DNA of 64,000 nt from an uncultured Bacteroidales bacterium (GTDB lineage Bacteria; Bacteroidota; Bacteroidia; Bacteroidales; P3), in the NCBI GenBank assembly GCA_900315935.1, contig ONBB01000012.1:1-64000 (forward strand), read 5' to 3'. The position numbers were made by a program, and so were the translations under genes. Each line of letters opens with the position of its first letter. Positions within the stretch are counted from its first letter, which is position 1. Below, in pieces: positions 24,547-32,347 of this stretch. The notes below the pieces were generated by a model. It was given only the letters and a program-made list of their open reading frames with translations, had not been told where the DNA came from and did no database searches.

Positions 24547-25005
24547 CTACTCGCCGATGAACTTGCCGTCGACCTCCCAGTTGAGCACCTTCGGGTCGCT
24601 CTCTTTGCGCCACCACAGGAAGCCGCTCTTCTTGACGATGCGGGCCTGGTAGGTCATTTTGTTGCGCACCTTGCGCACCCATACGTCGGTGATGCTGTAG
24701 CCTTTGTAGAGGTGGGAGACGGTGTCGGTGATGGCGTGGGGGTAATGGTTTTCGATGTAGTAGTGGGTTTCCATGCCTTTGTTGGAGAAGACCATGGCGG
24801 TGCGGCTCTTCTCGGCGTCGCGGAAGGTTACCTTGTAGGTCAGCGAGTCCACGCGCCACCATTGCACGTCGGTGGCATTCTTCTCTTGGCGTTGGAAATC
24901 GTTCACGTAGTTCACCTTTACCTCTTTTTCGGGGATGGCTTTCTGGGCCATGGTGCTGCCGGCGGCCAGTATCAGCAGTGCTGCAGTTATTAATATCTTT
25001 TTCAT
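24547..25005 (-). CDS. Small secreted PepSY-like protein
   Basis: A 152-residue protein with a signal peptide (MKKILITAALLILAAGSTMAQ). The mature part (VNYVNDFQRQEKNATDVQWW, YKVTFRDAEKSRTAMVFSNK, TYQARIVKKSGFLWWRKE) resembles the PepSY-like/putative beta-lactamase-inhibitor-like fold (PF11396), with a characteristic Val-Gln-Trp-x-x-x segment after a helix. Periplasmic; function unknown in the family. The ATG at 25005 is used; a TTG two codons upstream is less likely. Own promoter and terminator. Confidence 0.65.
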   Translation of the reverse strand: MKKILITAALLILAAGSTMAQKAIPEKEVKVNYVNDFQRQEKNATDVQWWRVDSLTYKVTFRDAEKSRTAMVFSNKGMETHYYIENHYPHAITDTVSHLYKGYSITDVWVRKVRNKMTYQARIVKKSGFLWWRKESDPKVLNWEVDGKFIGE

Positions 25006-25048
25006 ATACAATGGATTAGATGTTAAACGGTATGTTGTTTTGTGGTGG

Positions 25049-25078
25049 CAAATATACGATTTTTTTTAATTTTACAAC
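25049..25078 (-). promoter_or_regulatory. Promoter of the PepSY-like gene
   Basis: Minus-strand TATATTTG (25049-25056) with GTTG about 18 bases upstream; leader about 35 bases. Confidence 0.65.
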
Positions 25079-25083
25079 TTTTT

Positions 25084-25218
25084 GATTGCGTTAGTGTGTG
25101 ATTGTGTGATTGTGTGATTGCGTTAGTGTGTGATTGCGTTAGTGTGTGATTGCGTTATGGCGTTAGTGTTTGTCGCGTCAGCACTCACGCATTAACGCAC
25201 TCACGCATTAACGCACTC
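25084..25218. repeat. TGTTTGTCGCG palindromic element, copy 1
   Basis: Left arm of GCGTTAGTGTGTGATT-type units, centre TAGTGTTTGTCGCGTCAGCA, right arm CTCACGCATTAACGCA twice. The arms are reverse complements of each other, so a long hairpin can form. The right arm overlaps the last codons of trmH. Confidence 0.8.
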
Positions 25219-25904
25219 ATGACCTGCTCCCCGTCGCGGATCACCTGCGAGGCCCAGTGCAGTTTGAGGTCGATGAGTTCCTCGTCGCCTAGTTGCCAGG
25301 CGAGCTGTTTGTCGGCGCGCATGCGTTCGGTGAGACTGAAGAGGCTGAGGGCGGCACATACGGATATGTTGAAGCTCTCGGTGAATCCGTACATGGGAAT
25401 CTTGACGTAGGCGTCGGCCATTTCGACAGCCTCGGGCGAGAGGCCGGTCAGCTCGGTGCCGAAGACGAGGGCTGTCTTCTCTGTGATGTCGAGGTCGGTG
25501 ATCATCTGGTCGCGTTCGTGCGGCAGGGTGGCGACGATGCGGTAGCCTTTGTCCTTCAGTGCCTTGTATGCCTCGGCGGTGCTGCCGTAGCGGTAGTAGT
25601 CGACCCACTTGGAGCTCCCCACGGCCACGTCGCCGGCGGGGTTGAAGGGGTTGTTTTTCTCGATGACGTGCACGTCCTGCACACCGAAGCAGTCGCACGA
25701 GCGCAGGACGGCGGAGGCGTTGTGGCTCTGGTATATGTCCTCGAGCACCACGCAGAGGTGCCGTGTGCGCAGGGGCGCCAGGCGGTCGAAAAGGCTGCGC
25801 TTGTTGTCGGAAAACAGTTCGCTTGCGCGTTCGTAGAGGGTGTGTTTCTGTTGCGCCGACAGGTGGTCGAAGGGGCCCTGTTGGCCGGGGATGCGTAGGG
25901 GCAT
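25185..25904 (-). CDS. trmH: TrmH/SpoU-family RNA 2'-O-methyltransferase
   Basis: SPOUT methyltransferase, most like TrmH, which methylates the 2'-OH of G18 in tRNA. The 239 residues show LCVVLEDIYQSHNASAVLRS (motif 1), AVGSSKWVDYYRYGS, LVFGTELTGLSPEAVEMAD (motif 2) and VKIPMYGFTESFNISVCAAL (motif 3, forming the knot that binds S-adenosylmethionine). The N-terminal extension and C-terminal tail (LKLHWASQVIRDGE) are as in TrmH. The last ~10 residues (SALMRECVNA) are encoded by a palindromic repeat arm, so the original C-terminus was probably replaced by the insertion. Confidence 0.88.
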   Translation of the reverse strand: MPLRIPGQQGPFDHLSAQQKHTLYERASELFSDNKRSLFDRLAPLRTRHLCVVLEDIYQSHNASAVLRSCDCFGVQDVHVIEKNNPFNPAGDVAVGSSKWVDYYRYGSTAEAYKALKDKGYRIVATLPHERDQMITDLDITEKTALVFGTELTGLSPEAVEMADAYVKIPMYGFTESFNISVCAALSLFSLTERMRADKQLAWQLGDEELIDLKLHWASQVIRDGEQVMSALMRECVNA

Positions 25905-25971
25905 GGTGTTGCTGTTTTGTTAAAAAGTTCTAATATTCAGTTGAGATAACGTGCATGTGTGAAAAAAGTTG

Positions 25972-25979
25972 TAATTTTG
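25972..25979 (+). promoter_or_regulatory. Promoter of the truncated glycosyltransferase gene
   Basis: TAATTTTG about 24 bases before the ATG at 26003; no clear -33 element. It supports the start at 26003 rather than the upstream ATG. Confidence 0.55.
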
Positions 25980-26002
25980 CACCGGTTTTTTTGAAAAAAG
26001 TT

Positions 26003-26593
26003 ATGCTGGTAGGATTCGAAGCCAATAATGTGCTGCGCAATGGCAGCGAGTTGGGCGACTGGGGCCGGTCCTTGATTGATGGTCTGGCTGGCCGTTATGT
26101 GTCTGGTTTCCGGGCGCTGCTTTTCTCCACGCGCATCAAATCGGTCTACCGCACCCGCTACACGAGCTATGCCAATGTGTCCACCTATGTTCCCGACGGC
26201 ATGGCCAGGCTGCTTCCGTCGGCGTGGGTGCGCTACCGCCTCAACCCCGTGCTCAAGGGCGAGAGGGTGAAGGTGTTCCACGGCCTCAATGAGGAGTTGC
26301 CCTACGGCATCGGGCGCGATGTGAAGACGGTCGTTACCTGCTTCGGTGTGGACTTCCACCATAAGACTTCCTTCATTGACAGTTTCTTTTGGCGTCGGCG
26401 CATGCGCTACGCTTTCCGCGCCAGCGATGTGGTGGTGGCGGTGAGCGAGGAGGTCAGGCGGCAGCTGGTGGCCGAGGGGGTGAATGAACAGAAAATCGTG
26501 GTCATTGGCCACCCGGACGGTCCCTACAAGATGACCGACGAGATGGTCAGTCAGTACTATTCGCTCTACCGTACGCTTGCCGGCGAGGTGTAG
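26003..26593 (+). CDS. Truncated GT4-like glycosyltransferase (N-terminal domain only)
   Basis: A 196-residue protein that looks like the acceptor-binding half of a family 4 glycosyltransferase. It matches the one encoded at 28137 segment by segment: VKVFHGLNEELPYGIGRDVK (versus ALYHGLSNELPIGIRRAG), VVTCFGVDFHHKTSF (versus VVTIHDVIFLHH), and DVVVAVSEEVRRQLV (versus DRVIAVSEYTKQELV). It stops where the donor-binding domain with the E-x7-E motif should begin. Either a decayed gene or a stand-alone domain. The 3' end overlaps the convergent GT2 gene by 28 bases, which suggests the C-terminal half was lost by deletion at this junction. Confidence 0.7.
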   Translation: MLVGFEANNVLRNGSELGDWGRSLIDGLAGRYVSGFRALLFSTRIKSVYRTRYTSYANVSTYVPDGMARLLPSAWVRYRLNPVLKGERVKVFHGLNEELPYGIGRDVKTVVTCFGVDFHHKTSFIDSFFWRRRMRYAFRASDVVVAVSEEVRRQLVAEGVNEQKIVVIGHPDGPYKMTDEMVSQYYSLYRTLAGEV

Positions 26594-27336
26594 AGCTCGC
26601 GTAAAATGGTGTATTTCAGGAAGGTGTTGTAGGCCGACATGCGGCTCACGGTGTATCCTGCCTTCCCGTCGAGGAAGCCTCCTTTGAGGATATAGGTGCG
26701 GAAGAAGGTCCACATGGGCCTCAATACAATGCCGGCCATGCTGCAGTGCTTGCCTTCGTCGAATGCGCGTTTGGCGGTGAGGGGTGCGTATTTGGTCATG
26801 CGGATCAGGTGGTCGTTGACGGAGTAGTATGAATAGTGCAGCAGGTCGCCGTCGATATGGACGTCGGTATGGGGTTCGTGGTAGCGCAGGGTTTCGTGGA
26901 TGATGCCGTCCCAGGTGGCCATTCCTTGGTGCCACAGGCGCGTGCAGCGGTCGGGATACCAGCCGCAGTGGTGTATCCAGTGGCCGCAGTAGTTGGTGAG
27001 CCGGTTGAAGTGGTAGACGGTGTTTTCCGTCATCCTATTATTTTTTATATTGATAATGTTCTCACGCAGGGTGGGGGATAGGGCTTCGTCGGCGTCGATG
27101 CTGAGCAGCCAGGGGTGGGTGGCCAGGCTGTTGGCATAGTTTTTCTGTTCGGAATACCCCTCCCAGTCGTGGTGTACGAAGCGCACGCCCGCTTGGTGGC
27201 AGATTTGTTTGGTGGCGTCGGTCGAGCCCGAGTCGACCACGATGATTTCGTCGGCCACGCCGGTGAGCGATTCAATGCAGCGTCCGATGTTGCGCTCTTC
27301 GTTCAGGGTGATGATAATTGCGCTGATTTTCTCCAT
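26566..27336 (-). CDS. Family 2 glycosyltransferase (lipopolysaccharide core type)
   Basis: A 256-residue GT-A fold enzyme: SAIIITLNEERNIGRCIESL, the donor-site VADEIIVVDSGSTDATKQI, DxD-type motif LLSIDADEALSP, and the later HWIHHCGWYPDRCTRLWHQG and IIHETLRYHEP segments seen in WaaE/LpsA-type glucosyl- or heptosyl-transferases of LPS core synthesis. C-terminal part contains FRTYILKGGFLDGKAGY, typical of this subfamily. ATG 27336 starts at the conserved strand. It lies 11 bases downstream of the acyltransferase gene and is probably co-transcribed with it. Confidence 0.85.
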   Translation of the reverse strand: MEKISAIIITLNEERNIGRCIESLTGVADEIIVVDSGSTDATKQICHQAGVRFVHHDWEGYSEQKNYANSLATHPWLLSIDADEALSPTLRENIINIKNNRMTENTVYHFNRLTNYCGHWIHHCGWYPDRCTRLWHQGMATWDGIIHETLRYHEPHTDVHIDGDLLHYSYYSVNDHLIRMTKYAPLTAKRAFDEGKHCSMAGIVLRPMWTFFRTYILKGGFLDGKAGYTVSRMSAYNTFLKYTILRELYTSPASVR

Positions 27337-27347
27337 GTGTTGTTGGT

Positions 27348-28046
27348 TCAGTTGGAAGGGTATTGGCGCATCACGCCGCGGCGCACCACCGTGGCGGGGT
27401 TGCCGGCCAGCACCGTGCAGGGTTCCTCGTAGCGTCCCGCCAGTCGTGCTCCGGCGGCCACCGTCGTGTTGTCGGCCAGTTGCACTCCTTTGGTGATGAT
27501 GCTTTCGCACCCTATCCATACGTTGTCGCCGGTGGTGATAGGACGGTCCGGATTGGTGCGGTTGCCCTGCAGGTCGACGAGGGCATGCTGGTCGGTGTCC
27601 ATCAAAGTGCAATTCCAGGATATGCGGTTGCGGTGTCCGAAGTGCATGGCATGGTGGCATATCAGCAGCGACTTCGGGCCGAGGTGGAATCCGTCGCCCA
27701 GGGTGAGCTTTGCCTCCGGCCCCACTTCCAGGCTGCTGCCCGCGCCGAGGGTGCAGTCGCCTTCGGCATGCAGCTCGCCCTGCAGGTTGATGCGTGTTCG
27801 GTCGTGGCGGAAATTAGTCCCTTGGTAGGTGGCAAAACCCACCTTTATCATCCCGATGCGCAGCTTTTCGGTGTTGAGAACCACTTTGCCATCCAGGCTG
27901 ACCACCGTGGTGCGGTGCGACAGCAGCAGGGGCATTTTCCATGCCTGTTTGGCTGGAAACAGCTTGAGGTTGTACCACAAACTGCGTGGCAGCGCCAGCA
28001 GGTAGCGCCATGCGTCGCGACGTTTGTTACGGTGTCGTTGGTTCAT
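27348..28046 (-). CDS. Hexapeptide-repeat acyltransferase
   Basis: A 232-residue left-handed beta-helix protein: strands around GTNFRHDRTRINLQGELHAE, GAGSSLEVGPEAKLTLGDGF, CHHAMHFGHRNRISWNCTLM (possible catalytic His), and the acetyl-CoA-binding coil DNVWIGCESIITKGVQLADN, ending AGNPATVVRRGVM. Such enzymes O-acetylate surface polysaccharides. The start at 28046 is chosen since the longer frame runs past the promoter at 28071. Grouped with two glycosyltransferases, so a cell-surface glycan is the probable substrate. Confidence 0.82.
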   Translation of the reverse strand: MNQRHRNKRRDAWRYLLALPRSLWYNLKLFPAKQAWKMPLLLSHRTTVVSLDGKVVLNTEKLRIGMIKVGFATYQGTNFRHDRTRINLQGELHAEGDCTLGAGSSLEVGPEAKLTLGDGFHLGPKSLLICHHAMHFGHRNRISWNCTLMDTDQHALVDLQGNRTNPDRPITTGDNVWIGCESIITKGVQLADNTTVAAGARLAGRYEEPCTVLAGNPATVVRRGVMRQYPSN

Positions 28047-28070
28047 GTTGTGATAGCCGTTTTCGGGGTG

Positions 28071-28117
28071 CAAAATTACACATATTTTCCGACATCGTGA
28101 AATTATTCGTATCTTTG
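28071..28117. promoter_or_regulatory. Divergent promoter pair between the acyltransferase and GT4 genes
   Basis: Minus-strand TAATTTTG at 28071-28078 and plus-strand TATCTTTG at 28110-28117; the two -33 regions overlap, so the two transcripts may compete or be co-regulated. Confidence 0.6.
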
Positions 28118-28136
28118 CAGCCAAATTCAAGCATCA

Positions 28137-29285
28137 ATGAAGATAGCATTCGACGCCAAACGCGCAGCGCAGAACCGTACCGGCCTGGGTAACTACAGCC
28201 GCTTCATTGCACGTATAATGAGGCGGTTCGCCCCGCAGCACGACTACCTGCTATGCATTCCCAATGCCGCCAAGGCGACCCAGTTGGCCGACCTGCCGGA
28301 GGCTGATGCCTATGGCCGGTTGTCGCCTCGCTCGTGGCTGGGACGCCGCTTGCCGTCGCTGTGGCGCACCTTCTCCATTCCTCGTGAACTGCGACGTCAA
28401 AAGGTGGCACTGTATCATGGCTTGAGCAACGAGTTGCCGATAGGCATCCGCCGTGCGGGGATTCCTTCGGTGGTTACCATCCACGATGTCATATTTCTCC
28501 ATCATCCCGAATACTACAAGCCTGTTGACCGTTTCATCTACCGCCTCAAGTTCCGCTATGCGGCGCGTGAAGCCGACCGCGTGATTGCCGTCAGCGAGTA
28601 TACCAAGCAGGAATTGGTGCGCTGGCTGTCGGTGCCGGAGGATAAGATTGATGTGGTCTACCAGGGACAGCAGCTTGATTTCGCCCAGGTAACTGCAGCG
28701 CAGAGGGCGCAGGTACGCCAGCAATACCGGCTGCCCGGCCGCTATATATTATATGTAGGCACCATTGAGGAACGCAAGAACCTCAAGCTTGCGGCGGATG
28801 CAATGGAACTGCTGCGTGAGCGTGGCATTCTGCCGGAGGATATGTGCCTGGTGGCTGTGGGACGCAGTACCCCCTATGCAGAAGACCTCAAGGGTTATCT
28901 GCAGGATTTGGGGCTGTTGAAACATTTTATCTTCCTGCACAGTGTGGCTTTTGCCGACTTGCCAGCCTGTTATCTGATGGCCGACCTCTTTGTCTATCCC
29001 TCTCGAATCGAGGGCTTCGGCATCCCTATGCTCGAGGCTGCGGCTGCGGGTGTTCCTGCTATAGGATGTACAGGCTCGAGCCTCGAGGAGGCTGGCGGCG
29101 AAGGTGCGTTCTATGTCGACCCGGACGATGTGGAGGCGATGGCCGACTGCATGCTCCGTCTATGGAACGACCCCGCTTTGAGAAAAGAACGCTCCGCGAT
29201 GGGGCTGGCCCATGCGGAGCGTTTTGCCGACCGTCGTCTGTTCGATGACTTGTTGGCGGTCTACCGTAAGGTTATTTCACTATGA
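28137..29285 (+). CDS. Family 4 glycosyltransferase
   Basis: A 382-residue GT-B enzyme. N-terminal acceptor domain MKIAFDAKRAAQNRTGLGNY, with YHGLSNELPIGI and VTIHDVIFLHHPEYY; C-terminal donor domain from about residue 195 (ILYVGTIEERKNLKLAADAM, DLFVYPSRIEGFGIPMLEAA with the E-x7-E motif, CTGSSLEEAGGEGAFYVDPD). Likely a mannosyl- or related transferase in surface polysaccharide synthesis. It is the full-length counterpart of the truncated gene at 26003. Its stop overlaps the end of the convergent deiminase gene by 14 bases. Confidence 0.9.
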   Translation: MKIAFDAKRAAQNRTGLGNYSRFIARIMRRFAPQHDYLLCIPNAAKATQLADLPEADAYGRLSPRSWLGRRLPSLWRTFSIPRELRRQKVALYHGLSNELPIGIRRAGIPSVVTIHDVIFLHHPEYYKPVDRFIYRLKFRYAAREADRVIAVSEYTKQELVRWLSVPEDKIDVVYQGQQLDFAQVTAAQRAQVRQQYRLPGRYILYVGTIEERKNLKLAADAMELLRERGILPEDMCLVAVGRSTPYAEDLKGYLQDLGLLKHFIFLHSVAFADLPACYLMADLFVYPSRIEGFGIPMLEAAAAGVPAIGCTGSSLEEAGGEGAFYVDPDDVEAMADCMLRLWNDPALRKERSAMGLAHAERFADRRLFDDLLAVYRKVISL

Positions 29286-31428
29286 GGCGACGGGAAACCT
29301 GTCCCGCTTTGCTGCTGAACACCACGTGGTAGGTGCCGGTGGCAAGGCGATTGGCGTTGATGGTGTACACAATCTGGCCTCCCACAATCGGCAGCTGGCC
29401 ATTGTAGACGGTGCGCCCCGTGGCGTCGATGATAGAGACGCTGTAGCGCTCGCCATCGGTGAGGTCAATGTTGATATGCGCCTGTTCGGTGGCGGGGTTG
29501 GGATAGAACTGGCCGAAATGCTTGTTCATCTCCACAGCCTCGATGCCCTGCGTGGAGTTGTCCTCGGTGGCCCAGCTGGTGCCAAAGGGGAAGGTGATGC
29601 TCTCAGCGGGGCGGGCGGCGGTCTCGAAGTCGAACATGCTGCTGTCGATGGCGGTGGAGTCGGTGTAGTAGGTGAAGGTGTAGTAGCCTCCTTGACTGGC
29701 GGTCATCGGTTTGGTGATGGTCTTGCCGTTATTGGAGGTGGCGCTGATATAGTACTCGACGCTGTGCTGCGGTATGGCGGATACAATCAGGGGCATTTCG
29801 CCGCTGAAGCGGTTGCCGTTGGCAGTGAGGGGGAGGGTGTTCCATTCGGTGCCCCCCACTTCGCGCCACATCACCTCGGCGTGGGCTATGCCGCTGCGGT
29901 TGGTGATGACGGCACTGACGGGTATGGCGGACATCTCACCGATGTTGACGGTGTCGTGGATGTTCTTGTGCAGGATGCGGACGGGGTTGTCGGCCGGTAT
30001 CTGCTTGGTAACGCAGTGGATGGCGCCGCCGCTGCCGTCGAACTCGCGCACGTCGACACAGTAGAGCGTGTAGCCTGGGTAGGCTTGTTTGATTTTCTCG
30101 ATGTTGGCGCGGTCCCATTCAGCGGTGGGCATGCCGTCAGCTCCCACGGGCGAGAAGCAGGGCTGGATGATGAGGTTGTTGACAAAGGTGTGGTTCGAGT
30201 AGGTGCGGGTGTAGTAGCTGTCGTATTCGCGCTGGTTGGCGAAGTTGCTGCCGTCGTCCTTCGAGGGGAAGGGGAGGGTGCCCATGGTGTAGTAGGGGCG
30301 GTCGAAGACGGTGGAATAGGAGGTGAGGTCGTCGATATTCTGGCTGCCGGTACGATAGTCGGCCCAGTTGCTGTAGTTGTCGGGCATCACCGAGAAGACA
30401 AAGCCGTTCTCGTCCCACATGTCAGCGTAGAGGTCGATGTGGCCGGTGCCGCCGTCATACCGATAGGCGGGGATGATGTAGGTGGAGCGCTGGCCGATGA
30501 GTTGGGCGAGGGCCTGCTGGACCTGGTTTTGGTTGAGCGGGTTCACCTGTTTGTAGTTCAGGGTGTTGATGTCCTGTCCGTCCCAGATAATCTGGCCATA
30601 GCGGTCACCGTTGGCGGAGTAGATGTGGTCGCTGGTGGCCACCATGCCGGCGCCGTCGACCAGGCAGTTGCCGCCTTCCCATTCGATGTCGGTCTGGTAG
30701 TTGGCGATGCCTTTCTGCCAGCGGATGATGGAGGGGAGCGAGTCGTCGAGTGCGCGGCCGGGGTAGTAGGTGAAGTCGAGCATGGCCAGTTCGTCCTGTT
30801 CACCGTGGTAGAAGCAGATGGGGCCGCAGTCGCGGTACCAGAACGAGTTGCCGGGGCCGATGAGGAACTTGACGTTGTCGCTGCGCAGGTTCAGGCGGGT
30901 GAGGGTGCTGCGGACGGTGGCGGTGTCGGACTCCTTCTCCACGCGCACCCATGCTTCGGCGCCGCCCTGCTGGATGGCGTCCATGAGGTAGAAGAATATC
31001 TTTCCGAATGTGCTGCGGGTGTCCATGGTGGATTTGTAGGGACCCATGCCTTGATCTTCCCACTCTTGGCGGGTCTCATTGTATTTATAGTAGGCGGCCC
31101 AGCCGGAGACCAGTGGGTCGGCAGTCCAGTAGCCGAGGCCCTGGCTTTCGGCGGGCGAGTAGTCATAGTAGGGGGTTACGACGATGGCCTGCACTTCTTC
31201 CCATTCGCCGGGGAACCATACGCGGCCGGTGGGGAGGTCTTTGGCGGCCTGGCTTTTGGGCGCGGGTATGTTGCTGAGGGCGATGTTGCTTTGCAGGTGA
31301 CGCTGGGAGATGTCGCGTTTGCCCACGGTCTGGCGCCAGATGCGCTTCATCTCGTCGGTGGGCTCTTGGGCTACAAGGTTGCTGACCGCCAGGGTGGTGG
31401 CGGCCAGCAGGATGAGTGTTTTTTTCAT
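29272..31428 (-). CDS. Peptidyl-arginine-deiminase-like protein with T9SS sorting domain
   Basis: A 718-residue secreted member of the agmatine/peptidyl-arginine deiminase family (PF04371), which converts guanidino groups to ureido groups. Signal peptide MKKTLILLAATTLAVSNLVAQ. Catalytic residues of the family are in place: D200 in FWYRDCGP, H330 and D332 in GTGHIDLYADM, an Asn-rich HTFVNNLII strand, and C472 in GGAIHCVTKQIP. Then a ~110-residue Ig-like domain and a C-terminal sorting domain (YPNPATEQAHINIDL, ending GQVSRRLIVK). This layout is that of P. gingivalis PPAD, so it is probably surface-exposed or secreted and may citrullinate proteins or peptides. Substrate (arginine in protein, peptide or agmatine) is not decided by the sequence. 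ATG 31428 gives the signal peptide. Confidence 0.88.
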   Translation of the reverse strand: MKKTLILLAATTLAVSNLVAQEPTDEMKRIWRQTVGKRDISQRHLQSNIALSNIPAPKSQAAKDLPTGRVWFPGEWEEVQAIVVTPYYDYSPAESQGLGYWTADPLVSGWAAYYKYNETRQEWEDQGMGPYKSTMDTRSTFGKIFFYLMDAIQQGGAEAWVRVEKESDTATVRSTLTRLNLRSDNVKFLIGPGNSFWYRDCGPICFYHGEQDELAMLDFTYYPGRALDDSLPSIIRWQKGIANYQTDIEWEGGNCLVDGAGMVATSDHIYSANGDRYGQIIWDGQDINTLNYKQVNPLNQNQVQQALAQLIGQRSTYIIPAYRYDGGTGHIDLYADMWDENGFVFSVMPDNYSNWADYRTGSQNIDDLTSYSTVFDRPYYTMGTLPFPSKDDGSNFANQREYDSYYTRTYSNHTFVNNLIIQPCFSPVGADGMPTAEWDRANIEKIKQAYPGYTLYCVDVREFDGSGGAIHCVTKQIPADNPVRILHKNIHDTVNIGEMSAIPVSAVITNRSGIAHAEVMWREVGGTEWNTLPLTANGNRFSGEMPLIVSAIPQHSVEYYISATSNNGKTITKPMTASQGGYYTFTYYTDSTAIDSSMFDFETAARPAESITFPFGTSWATEDNSTQGIEAVEMNKHFGQFYPNPATEQAHINIDLTDGERYSVSIIDATGRTVYNGQLPIVGGQIVYTINANRLATGTYHVVFSSKAGQVSRRLIVK

Positions 31429-31435
31429 GTGCGGT

Positions 31436-32269
31436 TTAGTGTCTGGGTTTGAGGCTGAGTATTTCGCGTGCTTCATCGCTGGTGGCGACGGGGCGGCCGA
31501 GCAGTTTGGCCATGCGGACCACTTTGTCGACCAGTTCGCCGTTGCTCTTGGCCAGTACGCCGCGCTCGATGTAGAGGTTGTCCTCGAAGCCTACGCGGAC
31601 GTTGCCGCCCATGACGATGGCGGGGGCGGCGAGGGTGAAGGCGTGGCGGCCGATGCCGGTGGCGGTCCAGGTGCTGCCGGCGGGGATTTTGTTGACGAGC
31701 CAGCAGAGGTTGTCGACGGTGGCGGGGGTGCAGCCGGGGACGCCGAGGACGAAGTTGAACTGCATGGGTGCGCCGGGCACCTCGCCTTTGCGGGCCATGG
31801 TGAGGATGGTGTCGAGGTGGCCCATTTCGAAGCATTCGTATTCGGGTTTGATGCCTTTTTCGAGCATGCGTTTGCCGAAGGCGCGCATGGTGGGCATGGA
31901 GTTGTCGAAGATGTCGTCGCCGAAGTTGCAGGTGCCGCAGTCGAGGGTGGCCATTTCGGGGATGGGGTTGGTGTTGGTGGAGTCGAGGCGTTCGTCCGGG
32001 GTCATGCCGACGGCACCGCCGGTGGAGGGGATGAGGATGACGTTGGGGCATTCCTTGAGGATGGCCTCGGTGCATTCCTGGAAGCGCTCGTGGCTCTGGG
32101 TGGGGGTGCCGTCGTCGTGGCGCACGTGGAGGTGCACGATGGCGGCGCCGGCGTCGACGGCGCTCTTGGCTTCGCGCACGATTTCCTCTACGGTGTAGGG
32201 CACGTTGGGGTTCTGTTCTTTGGTCACTTCGGCGCCGCAGATGGCGGCGGTGATGATGAGTTTATCCAT
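31436..32269 (-). CDS. BKACE-family enzyme (3-keto-5-aminohexanoate cleavage type)
   Basis: A 277-residue TIM-barrel enzyme of the DUF849/BKACE family, which condenses a beta-keto acid with acetyl-CoA. Metal ligands are visible: early ITAAICGAEVTKEQNPNVP (Glu), the H-x-H in IVHLHVRHDDGTP, and the later IPSTGGAVGMTPDERL and YECFEMGHLDTI. The full-length lysine-fermentation member (Kce) acts on 3-keto-5-aminohexanoate, but other members use other beta-keto acids, and no other lysine-fermentation gene is next to it. So the family is firm and the substrate open. It is 7 bases upstream of the deiminase start and probably co-transcribed. Confidence 0.85.
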   Translation of the reverse strand: MDKLIITAAICGAEVTKEQNPNVPYTVEEIVREAKSAVDAGAAIVHLHVRHDDGTPTQSHERFQECTEAILKECPNVILIPSTGGAVGMTPDERLDSTNTNPIPEMATLDCGTCNFGDDIFDNSMPTMRAFGKRMLEKGIKPEYECFEMGHLDTILTMARKGEVPGAPMQFNFVLGVPGCTPATVDNLCWLVNKIPAGSTWTATGIGRHAFTLAAPAIVMGGNVRVGFEDNLYIERGVLAKSNGELVDKVVRMAKLLGRPVATSDEAREILSLKPRH

Positions 32270-32282
32270 GGGGTGGTTTTGG

Positions 32283-32347
32283 GGTTTAATTGTTTAAGGT
32301 TTAGGGTTTAAGGTTTAATGTTTCTTTTCAGTTTTAATTTTCAATTT
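32283..32347. repeat. GTTTAAGG array followed by AATTTTCA array
   Basis: GTTTAAGGTTTAGGGTTTAA-type units and then TTTTAATTTTCAATTTTCAG. The second part overlaps the restored stop codon of the caspase-like gene. Confidence 0.65.
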
